Positions 35,346-42,370 of a DNA stretch of 64,000 bases are shown here, piece by piece; within the stretch, counting starts at the first letter, position 1; each line of letters starts with the position of its first letter. The DNA is from Seleniibacterium sp963677135 (GTDB lineage Bacteria; Desulfobacterota; Desulfuromonadia; Desulfuromonadales; Geopsychrobacteraceae), in contig CAXXLS010000005.1 of NCBI GenBank assembly GCA_963677135.2, forward strand, positions 124,001 to 188,000, in the 5' to 3' direction. The notes under the pieces were generated by a model, which searched no databases, was not told the origin of the DNA, and worked only from the letters and a program-made list of their open reading frames with translations. The translations under genes and the position numbers were made by a program.

Positions 35346-35744
35346 ATGGACCTGACCACCCCCGCCCTGCTGTTCCCGGCCATTTCCCTGCTTCTGCTGG
35401 CCTACACCAATCGCTTCCTGGTCCTCGCCCAGCTGATCCGCCAGCTGCACAGCCAGCGCGACGACATCACCCAGACCAAGCTGCGTCAGATCAGCAACCT
35501 GCGCCTGCGCCTGCTGCTGGTCAAAGCGATGCAGGGGCTCGGCGTCCTCAGCTTTCTGCTCTGCGTGCTGACCATGCTGCTGATTTTCATCAAACTGACG
35601 ATTTATGCAGAGTGGATTTTCGCCGTCAGTATCTGCTTACTGGCGTTGTCGCTGCTGTGTTCTTTGCTGGAGATTGCCATCAGTACCAGGGCTATCGAGA
35701 TCGAGCTGGAAGATTTGGAAAGCTTGGTGGAGAAGAAGAAGTAA
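35346..35744 (+). CDS. DUF2721 family membrane protein
   Basis: A 132-residue protein with an N-terminal helix (PALLFPAISLLLLAYTNRF) and two further helices (about 60-105), ending in an acidic/basic coiled tail. Pattern and length match DUF2721. The start chosen lies four bases after the methyltransferase stop; an earlier in-frame ATG at 35286 would overlap that gene. Function unknown. Confidence 0.7.
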   Translation: MDLTTPALLFPAISLLLLAYTNRFLVLAQLIRQLHSQRDDITQTKLRQISNLRLRLLLVKAMQGLGVLSFLLCVLTMLLIFIKLTIYAEWIFAVSICLLALSLLCSLLEIAISTRAIEIELEDLESLVEKKK

Positions 35745-35839
35745 AACAATCGATTATCGTTAACTGTCCCGGTCAGTAACAACGGGAAGACGCCCCTTGA
35801 TACTCCCCATCAGACGGAAAAACAGGCGACCAGGCATAA

Positions 35840-36355
35840 CTAATCCAGCAGCTTGTCAAGCTCCGCGAGGATCTCTTTCTGCTCCCGAATCTGTTCGTGG
35901 TAGTAGTTCCAGACGAAATAGCTCTGCAAACCGAGGATGGTGAGGCCGACGACGAAAATGGCCCAGAAATTTTCCGCCAGGGAGCCGGTCAGGTGATAGA
36001 AGGCGTAAAACCCGCCCAGGTAACCGAAATGGGGCAGCGCACTGCCCGGCTTTTTATCGCCGGACATCTGGGTCAGCACCATGATCAGCGCCGAAAAGGC
36101 ATAGACCACCAGAGCCCAATTGATGAGATTGGGTGACGGCCCTTCCCCAAGCAGCGCACGCATCCCCTCGCTCAGCGGGGGCAGAAAATCGAAGTTCCGA
36201 TACGCCCCCATGCTGATCAGGGTGAATAAAGCAAGTAACCAGAGCCCCGAACTGGCACGCAGTTCAAGTCTCTTTATTTTGCTCTGTACCTGCTTGCGCA
36301 GCGGGTTGACGTCCGGAAACGGCTCCTCCGGCTGTTGCCTTTGCGGATCGCTCAT
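35840..36355 (-). CDS. Small membrane protein at the end of the cytochrome operon
   Basis: A 171-residue protein with about four hydrophobic segments and a charged C-terminal helix (EQIREQKEILAELDKLLD). I do not recognise the family. The start at 36355 has GAGAGG just upstream; translation from there overlaps the end of the haem-sensor gene by 92 bp in another frame, which is unusually long. Its position suggests an accessory subunit or assembly factor of the quinol:cytochrome complex. Confidence 0.6.
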   Translation of the reverse strand: MSDPQRQQPEEPFPDVNPLRKQVQSKIKRLELRASSGLWLLALFTLISMGAYRNFDFLPPLSEGMRALLGEGPSPNLINWALVVYAFSALIMVLTQMSGDKKPGSALPHFGYLGGFYAFYHLTGSLAENFWAIFVVGLTILGLQSYFVWNYYHEQIREQKEILAELDKLLD

Positions 36356-37175
36356 CTGCCTCTCTATGCGATGGGTCCAAGGTCTGAAGATCTTTCCAGG
36401 CCTGATCTCTCTGCTTGACAAGAGTACGGAAATCCCGGTTTATCTGCCCCAGTTTATGATCGCTTGCCGGCAGTTCCGACTCGCTGACACCGGCAACGGC
36501 CTGGCTGAGATTATAAGCCAGCCGGAGGATCGGTTGAAACAGATTCACACGTAATAGAGCTGCGACTCCCCCCACGGTCAGAAACAGTACCATAACACTG
36601 AAGGCAACCATCCGGCTACGCAGCAGCGAGAGGGTTTCCTCTAGATTGGCACTGGAGATACCGACACTCAGAAATCCCAGGACGGGTTCATTTTCGGCAT
36701 GGAAATGACAGGCCGCGGTAGAACATTTCGGTTCATTCAGAATAGGCATGGTCACCGCGATATAACCGTTATCATGATCAACCTTATGGCGCGCCTTGTC
36801 CCTCTCCTGCTGGCTTTTCGCCATCAACGACTGGGACCAGGCGTCGACTTTGGGAGCAAAGGAGGTTTCGGCGACGGGCTGTTCAAGGTCGGAGTATTTG
36901 GGAACCCCGTGCTGGTCATAGATCCTGACCCGCTCCACCCCATGCAGGGTGTCGACATTGGCCAGGATATTGCGCAGGGAATCGCGGTCATCCTCCATCA
37001 TGGCGTAATGGGTCGACTTGTAAACGGTGACAACCAGGTCATCCGCGTGACGAACGGCCTCGTCCGTCATGTCGGACTTGATAAAAGAGTACAGCAGCAG
37101 ACAACCGAAAATGACAAATCCCGTGACCGCGATGGTCACCGGTACAATCGCCCTGGCAATCAGATTATCGAACAT
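36264..37175 (-). CDS. Kinase-less periplasmic haem-sensor protein with HAMP-like segment
   Basis: The 303-residue protein has a membrane helix at 10-31, a periplasmic domain of about 155 residues, a second helix at about 188-208 and a HAMP-like stretch after it (LFQPILRLAYNLSQ), then a short tail. A CX4CH motif (CSTAACHFH, 151-159) would bind haem c. The same pattern (NEPxCxTAxCHFH) occurs in the nearby histidine kinase, so the sensor domains are homologous. There is no kinase, GGDEF or methyl-accepting domain. The start at 37175 is preceded by AGAGGGAG. It follows the HybB-like gene in the same operon. Confidence 0.7.
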   Translation of the reverse strand: MFDNLIARAIVPVTIAVTGFVIFGCLLLYSFIKSDMTDEAVRHADDLVVTVYKSTHYAMMEDDRDSLRNILANVDTLHGVERVRIYDQHGVPKYSDLEQPVAETSFAPKVDAWSQSLMAKSQQERDKARHKVDHDNGYIAVTMPILNEPKCSTAACHFHAENEPVLGFLSVGISSANLEETLSLLRSRMVAFSVMVLFLTVGGVAALLRVNLFQPILRLAYNLSQAVAGVSESELPASDHKLGQINRDFRTLVKQRDQAWKDLQTLDPSHREADERSAKATAGGAVSGRQPAAQAGTEQNKET

Positions 37176-37235
37176 ACTCCCTCTCTTGATCCGCATCCCG
37201 GAGTTCCCGCCACAGGAACTCCGGGAGCAATACCG

Positions 37236-38555
37236 TCAGGCTTGTGCCGATGCTTCGTCACGGCCCAGCGTCGCCGCGGCGACCGGTTCTTCAGCCGTTA
37301 CGGCCGCGGCATGCGGCTTCAGCTGGTAGAGAATCGGCAGGCGGTTGAGGATGAAGCGATATGTCGCAATATAGATGGCGAATATCGTGATACTGATGAT
37401 GACTTCCAGAATATGGGGAATCTCCTGGTAGAGATTCCAGTTAAAGGCGATCAGGGCGGTATTGAGGCGGTTCAATACAATGCCCAGGACAGTCAGCACC
37501 CCACCGATCCGGCACAACCCGACAATACGGTGATGAATCCCGAAAGACAACACAATTAATGGGAGAATAACACCTAAACCGATCTCCAACAACCACCATG
37601 CCCCCCAACCGGTTGCCAGATAGGCCCACTCGTTGTCATGGGCGACCGCCAGGAATTTGATGAACAGGTAGGTTATCAGGCCCATGGCGGCCCCTTTGGC
37701 CAGAGAGATGGTGATCCGGTCGAGATTTTCGATGAACCTGTCGTCGCAACGCCAGCGCATGGTGTAATAGACGATGGTACTGACGGTGATCACCATGCAC
37801 AGCCCGCCGGGGATGGACGAGGTGAAAAAGTGAATCCACTGGAAGGACGCCGAGTACCAGAGCGGATGAACCTTGCCCGGAGCATAGACAAACAGCGCCC
37901 CCAGAGCCCCCTGGTGCAGGGTCGACAGGATGATGCCGGCCACCGTCAGCCCCACGGTCCCCTTGCGGATGAACTCATAACCGCGCCGAAAACCGATCCA
38001 CTCGAAAAACGCCGTCGACACCTCCGCCACCTGGACCGACAGATAGGTCGCGACATGCCAGCCGACCAGGAAGAGCACCGCCGCCGGCCCCCAGGAATAG
38101 ACCATGGGATAAGCCAGCCGCCAGGGCTGTCCCAGGTCGACCAGCAGATAAACGACCGCGAAGAAATAGCCGAGCAGACCGTTGAGCAGGGCCAGCCTTT
38201 CGATGGGGGCGAAATCATGCCGGCCGAAGATTTCGACCGTTGTCCCGAGCATGAATCCCGAAGCGGACAGAGGGACCATGCAGAACAGGCCGAACCCCAG
38301 AAACAGGCCCCAGGGATAGTCGTAGGAGCTGTGGGTGACGGCGCCAAGCCCGAAGACGTAGCGATAAAGAATGACCGGGATACCGATGGCAAAGATAACC
38401 GCGAGGACCCAGTTGAACTTGTTGCGGACAAACTGGGAAAGATACTGATCCAGGGTCAGACCGAGCAGCAGCTTTTCCATCAGCGTCCACTGCTGACCGT
38501 CGGGCTTCACCTCCGCGTCGTGCGGTCTGATTCCGTAATTCGCAAGCTTTTTCAT
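37236..38555 (-). CDS. NrfD/HybB-like quinone-interacting membrane subunit
   Basis: A 439-residue protein with about ten hydrophobic segments. The block HDFAPIERLALLNGLLGYFF followed by DLGQPWRL is typical of HybB, HmcC and CbcU-type proteins, which exchange electrons between menaquinol and partner Fe-S and cytochrome subunits. It lies five bases after the 4Fe-4S protein gene. With the neighbouring subunits it should form an inner-membrane menaquinol:cytochrome c oxidoreductase. Confidence 0.87.
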   Translation of the reverse strand: MKKLANYGIRPHDAEVKPDGQQWTLMEKLLLGLTLDQYLSQFVRNKFNWVLAVIFAIGIPVILYRYVFGLGAVTHSSYDYPWGLFLGFGLFCMVPLSASGFMLGTTVEIFGRHDFAPIERLALLNGLLGYFFAVVYLLVDLGQPWRLAYPMVYSWGPAAVLFLVGWHVATYLSVQVAEVSTAFFEWIGFRRGYEFIRKGTVGLTVAGIILSTLHQGALGALFVYAPGKVHPLWYSASFQWIHFFTSSIPGGLCMVITVSTIVYYTMRWRCDDRFIENLDRITISLAKGAAMGLITYLFIKFLAVAHDNEWAYLATGWGAWWLLEIGLGVILPLIVLSFGIHHRIVGLCRIGGVLTVLGIVLNRLNTALIAFNWNLYQEIPHILEVIISITIFAIYIATYRFILNRLPILYQLKPHAAAVTAEEPVAAATLGRDEASAQA

Positions 38556-38560
38556 GTCAA

Positions 38561-39487
38561 CTACTCCTCCCGCCCGTGGTGATCTTCGTGATCATGTGAT
38601 TTTTTGCCCTTGGTCGACAGCAGATGGAACCCGGTGAACAGTGCCGGCCAGATGGCCAGGACCATCGGTACGACAGCCAGGAAGTCCTTGACGTTGTTGA
38701 TGATCGGCTCTTTCGGCAGCGTCGTATTGAAGCCGACCTCTTCAAAGGGGGCCGCCGACAGGTAAAGCCAGCCGGTCCCGCCGACCTCTTTTTCACCGTA
38801 CACGTGATCTTCGTATTTGCCGGGATTCTTGCGAATCCGTTCGTGAGCGATCTTGAGCAGGTCTTTCCGTTTGCCGAAAGTCATCACCTGCTGCGGACAG
38901 CTTTCGACGCAGGCCGGCGGACGACCTTCCTTGAGGCGGGTGTCGTAACAGAAGATGCACTTCTTGATCACCGGGTTCAGGGCCGAACTGTAGGTATAGG
39001 CCGGGATTCCGAAGGGGCAGGCGATCATGCAGTTCCGACAGCCGACACAGACCTTGGGATTGTAGATGACCGCACCTTCCGGAGTCTTGGTGTAGGCGTT
39101 GACGAAACAGGAGGTCAGGCAGGCCGGTTCGTTGCAATGGTTACACTGAATCTTGCGGTAAACCGGCTCGGCTCCCTCCGGTTCGTAACGGTTGACCACG
39201 GTATAGGCTTTTTCAGTGGTACGCCGTTTCTGACCGTGATGAAGCTCGTCGAACACCGAATAATCATCGAACGGCCTGGCCGGTTCGGGCAGATTCTGCT
39301 CCTTGTTGCAGGCGGCTTCACAGGTTCGGCACCCGACACAGCGGGTCAGGTCGACCAGCACCCCCATGCCATCGGGAAACCCTTCAAATCCGGCTGCGGC
39401 CTGGGCCTTTTTGGCTGGAGTCATCATCATTGCCGCGCCACCTGCCACGCTGCCGGCCAGGAATTTTCTTCGTGATATCTTACTCAT
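38561..39487 (-). CDS. Tat-exported 4Fe-4S ferredoxin subunit (HybA/HmcB-like)
   Basis: A 308-residue protein with a twin-arginine signal (SRRKFLAG near residue 5), four Cys clusters (CVGCRTCEAAC, CNHCNEPACLTSC, CVGCRNCMIAC, CIFCYD with a later CVESC) and a C-terminal hydrophobic anchor at about 270-292. It faces the periplasm and passes electrons between the HybB-like subunit and the pentahaem cytochrome encoded upstream. Confidence 0.9.
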   Translation of the reverse strand: MSKISRRKFLAGSVAGGAAMMMTPAKKAQAAAGFEGFPDGMGVLVDLTRCVGCRTCEAACNKEQNLPEPARPFDDYSVFDELHHGQKRRTTEKAYTVVNRYEPEGAEPVYRKIQCNHCNEPACLTSCFVNAYTKTPEGAVIYNPKVCVGCRNCMIACPFGIPAYTYSSALNPVIKKCIFCYDTRLKEGRPPACVESCPQQVMTFGKRKDLLKIAHERIRKNPGKYEDHVYGEKEVGGTGWLYLSAAPFEEVGFNTTLPKEPIINNVKDFLAVVPMVLAIWPALFTGFHLLSTKGKKSHDHEDHHGREE

Positions 39488-39526
39488 ATGTCAATCTCCT
39501 TCTCCCCAGACAACTGACAGTGCAAA

Positions 39527-40054
39527 TCAATGGGATTTGGCCTCATGCCCCTGAGCCGCCGGGGCGTATTTGCCGGAATGGTAGAATTTCTCACCGGCGT
39601 CGGTCTTGGCATGGCAATCTTCGCAGCCGACCGGCCCCCCGACCTCGCGATGACAGCCGAGACAGCTCAGGTGATAAGCCGCCTTGAGATTGGGCTGGTC
39701 ATCATGAAAGACGAATTCCGTCTGCTGCCTATGCAGGTTTTCCGCAACCTGCGCATCGGCGGCATGACAATCCTGGCAGGCGACAACATCCATCTCCTCC
39801 GGTTCCGAATGACACTTGAGGCAATAACTGTTGACCGGTTCTGTTCCGGTGGTGTGGTGGTGACAGACAGAGCAGTCTTCCGCGACATCCACATGCATGG
39901 CATGATCGAAGATGACAGGTTCATAGAGATTTTCCAGGGCCGCGAGCTCGACCTCGTCCGGAAAATCCTCCATGGCAAAACTACTCCCAGAGAACAGGAC
40001 AGCCGTAACCAGTACGAGCGTCACTGTCACAAGTTGTTTCCCCAGCAGTCTCAT
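39527..40054 (-). CDS. Pentahaem c-type cytochrome
   Basis: A 175-residue periplasmic protein with a signal peptide (start MRLLGKQL at 40054, cleavage near SSFA) and five CXXCH motifs: CSVCH, CLKCH, CQDCH, CLGCH and CEDCH. The spacing and the His residues between motifs resemble class III (c3/c7) cytochromes with bis-His haems. It would be the electron-accepting partner of the Fe-S/HybB-like complex. An upstream in-frame ATG at 40120 lacks a signal-like start. Confidence 0.9.
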   Translation of the reverse strand: MRLLGKQLVTVTLVLVTAVLFSGSSFAMEDFPDEVELAALENLYEPVIFDHAMHVDVAEDCSVCHHHTTGTEPVNSYCLKCHSEPEEMDVVACQDCHAADAQVAENLHRQQTEFVFHDDQPNLKAAYHLSCLGCHREVGGPVGCEDCHAKTDAGEKFYHSGKYAPAAQGHEAKSH

Positions 40055-40146
40055 CGTTTTCTCCTCATTATTTGATAAACATTCCGCGCCGATGCGTTCC
40101 GGCGGTGCGAATCCGGCCACCGGACATTCAAATCACAAAAACGGGT

Positions 40147-40305
40147 TCAATCCTCGTCCTCACTATGGATGTAGCGGTAAAAAATCGGAAAAACTGTGAA
40201 CAGCAGCAGACAGATCAGATATTCCAGACCCTTGATGTAGGTATAGAAATCAACAACCGTGTAGATCTGCTCGACCTGTCCGACATTCAGAAAAAAATCG
40301 ATCAT
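40147..40305 (-). CDS. 52-residue single-helix membrane protein, first gene of the cytochrome operon
   Basis: This short ORF has a GAGG ribosome site seven bases before its ATG, one hydrophobic helix (LEYLICLLLFTVFPIFY) and an acidic end (HSEDED). It lies between the sigma-54 promoter and the cytochrome gene. The Hmc complex of Desulfovibrio also has a tiny membrane subunit (HmcD) next to its cytochrome, Fe-S and HmcC genes, so a similar structural role is possible. No enzymatic motif is present. Confidence 0.65.
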   Translation of the reverse strand: MIDFFLNVGQVEQIYTVVDFYTYIKGLEYLICLLLFTVFPIFYRYIHSEDED

Positions 40306-40327
40306 CACAGCACCTCGTCAGGAAGGG

Positions 40328-40351
40328 CGATTGCCGGGCTGCCGGCAATCG
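40328..40351 (-). promoter_or_regulatory. Hairpin in the leader of the cytochrome operon
   Basis: A perfect 10-bp stem (CGATTGCCGG) with a four-base loop sits between the predicted transcription start (about 40430) and the ribosome site of the 52-residue gene. No T-run follows, so mRNA stability or translation control is more likely than termination. Confidence 0.45.
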
Positions 40352-40441
40352 ACGTTTCATTTCACTCCGGAGGCTTCCCCCGGTCAGGCTGGCCGAAGGA
40401 TCGGCACAGACAAACATGACCACCGGATAGGTTTCTGAATC

Positions 40442-40457
40442 TGCAGAGGGTATGCCA
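40442..40457 (-). promoter_or_regulatory. Sigma-54 (-24/-12) promoter
   Basis: Read on the minus strand, TGGCATACCCTCTGCA matches the consensus TGGCAC-N5-TTGCA at the invariant GG and GC with exact spacing; only the last C of TGGCAC and the first T of TTGCA differ. It points toward the cytochrome operon, and a sigma-54 activator gene lies on its other side. Confidence 0.7.
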
Positions 40458-40505
40458 TTTTCTGAATATTTAAATGGATAGAGCTAACAGGATGTTTTTA
40501 CAGAC

Positions 40506-40534
40506 CTTTCCAAAAACATGACCATTTTGGAAAG
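40506..40534. promoter_or_regulatory. Upstream activator dyad
   Basis: CTTTCCAAAA and TTTTGGAAAG form a perfect 10-bp inverted repeat with a nine-base spacer, so the half-sites are 19 bp apart (about two helical turns). It lies 50-90 bp upstream of the sigma-54 promoter, where NtrC-type activators bind. The adjacent response regulator is the natural candidate. Confidence 0.6.
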
Positions 40535-40932
40535 CAATATGAGAAAAAACCGGGGTGTATGGAAAAAAAATACAGTACAAACCGGAAATACCCTGAACGT
40601 GCTGGAGGGCAGCTTGCTAACTTTCCGGGATCAGACAATAAATTGGAAATTTGTTTGGAGGTTCCAGGCGTACAAAAAAAATATCGGTATTTTACGCGTA
40701 TAGAATATTTATTTCATACAACCCGAAGGACCTTGGGTTATCATTGGATGATGAATACCCCCAGGAAGACTTCGAACGGCATGACCGGGCGATCGGGTTT
40801 GCAGGTTTGATGACGAAATCAATCGCTTGACGGGGATTCTGTCCATTACTACTATGGATTCGGCTTGATATTTGCTTGGTTAATAAGCACGATCTGTCAA
40901 GTTACCGTTGCTGCTCCGAAACGATACTTATT

Positions 40933-42354
40933 ATGAGCGATAAAGCCAATCACAGAATTCTCGTCATCGACGACGAAGCCGTCATCAGGGAGGGCCTGCG
41001 CCAGACCCTGGTTCTTGAGGGGTATCAGGTCGAAGTCGCCGCCAATGGCAAAGCCGGCATGGAGCGCCTGCAGAAAAACGAGTTCAGTGTTGTCATCAGC
41101 GACCTGAAAATGCCCATCATGAGCGGCATCGAGGTCCTGAAAACCATCCAGGTCCTGCAGCCGGACGTTCCGGTCATTATCATCACCGGCTTCGCGACGG
41201 TCGATTCCGCCGTAGACGCCATGAAAAACGGAGCATTCGAATATCTTACCAAGCCTTTTCTGCCCGATCAGATCATCGAAAAAGTGGAAGCGGCCATCAA
41301 GAAACGCATCCTCAACCTGGAAGCGGCCCAGATCAACGCCCATCAGACCGAAGCCTTCCTGTCCGATTCCTTTATCGGTAAAAGCCCGGCCATGCAGAAG
41401 GTCTTTCAGCGGATCCTCCAGGTCGCCCCAACCAACAGTACGGTGCTGATTACCGGCGAAAGCGGCACCGGCAAAGAACTGGTCGCCCGGGCCATTCACA
41501 GCCACAGTCCCCGCAAAGAGCAGACGTTTGTCGCCGTCGACTGTAACTCGCTGCCGGAAAACCTGCTGGAAAGCGAGCTGTTCGGCCATGTCAAAGGCTC
41601 TTTTACCGGGGCCACCCAGTCAAAGCCCGGGCTGTTCATGGTCGCCAGCGGCGGCACTCTGTTCCTGGACGAAATCGCCAATCTGAGCATGGCGACCCAG
41701 GCCAAACTGCTGCGGGTCCTGCAGCAGCGGGAAGTCACACCCATCGGCGGCACCAAGGCCACTCCCATCGATATTCGGCTGATTGCGGCGACCAACCGCA
41801 GTCTCGACAAAATGGTCGCTGAAGGCACGTTTCGCGACGACCTTTATTTCCGTTTGAATATCATCCCCATCGAGCTGCCCCCGCTACGGGAAAGAAGCGG
41901 CGACGTCCCCCTGCTCATCGGCTACTTCCTGAAGAAGTTCTCCGAGGAGATCGGCAAGGATATCAAGGGGCTGTCGGCAGATGCCCACCTTGCCCTGCAT
42001 GACTACCAGTTTCCCGGCAACGTTCGGGAACTGGAAAACATCATCGAGCGGGCGGTTGTCCTCTGCCAGGGCGACATGATCCCGAGCGACTGCCTGGAAC
42101 TTCCGGTGCCGGAGGCCACGGAGGCACCGACCGAAGAGATAAGCGCACCTTTGACCTCCGAGGAACTGAAGGAGATCAAGCGCAAAGTCCGCGAACAGGC
42201 CGTCGAGCCGATTGAAAAAGCCTTTGTCTATGCGGCCCTTGAGCGGAACAACTGGAATGTGACCAAAGCCGCCGAGGAAACCGGCATGCTCAGGCCCAAT
42301 TTCCAGGCCCTCCTGAAAAAACTGGGCATCTCGGTCAAGGACCATATCTCCTGA
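40933..42354 (+). CDS. Sigma-54-dependent response regulator (NtrC family)
   Basis: The 473-residue protein has a receiver domain (acidic pair at 13-14, phosphoacceptor D57 in SDLKMP, K107), an AAA+ domain with Walker A GESGTGKE (175-182) and the sigma-54 contact loop as GSFTGA (222-227) where GAFTGA is usual, and a C-terminal Fis-type helix-turn-helix (WNVTKAAEETGM). The start MSDKANHR is chosen on family length; its ribosome site is weak and the frame is open upstream to 40876. It is convergent with the haem-sensor kinase gene (16 bp apart) and divergent from the cytochrome operon. Confidence 0.93.
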   Translation: MSDKANHRILVIDDEAVIREGLRQTLVLEGYQVEVAANGKAGMERLQKNEFSVVISDLKMPIMSGIEVLKTIQVLQPDVPVIIITGFATVDSAVDAMKNGAFEYLTKPFLPDQIIEKVEAAIKKRILNLEAAQINAHQTEAFLSDSFIGKSPAMQKVFQRILQVAPTNSTVLITGESGTGKELVARAIHSHSPRKEQTFVAVDCNSLPENLLESELFGHVKGSFTGATQSKPGLFMVASGGTLFLDEIANLSMATQAKLLRVLQQREVTPIGGTKATPIDIRLIAATNRSLDKMVAEGTFRDDLYFRLNIIPIELPPLRERSGDVPLLIGYFLKKFSEEIGKDIKGLSADAHLALHDYQFPGNVRELENIIERAVVLCQGDMIPSDCLELPVPEATEAPTEEISAPLTSEELKEIKRKVREQAVEPIEKAFVYAALERNNWNVTKAAEETGMLRPNFQALLKKLGISVKDHIS

Positions 42355-42370
42355 TATCGCTTGCCCCCCG

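Noticed and set aside
36264..37175. Truncated histidine kinase pseudogene
   Set aside because: The frame is intact, with a good ribosome site and place in the operon, and no kinase remnants occur in any frame downstream; the next gene follows directly.
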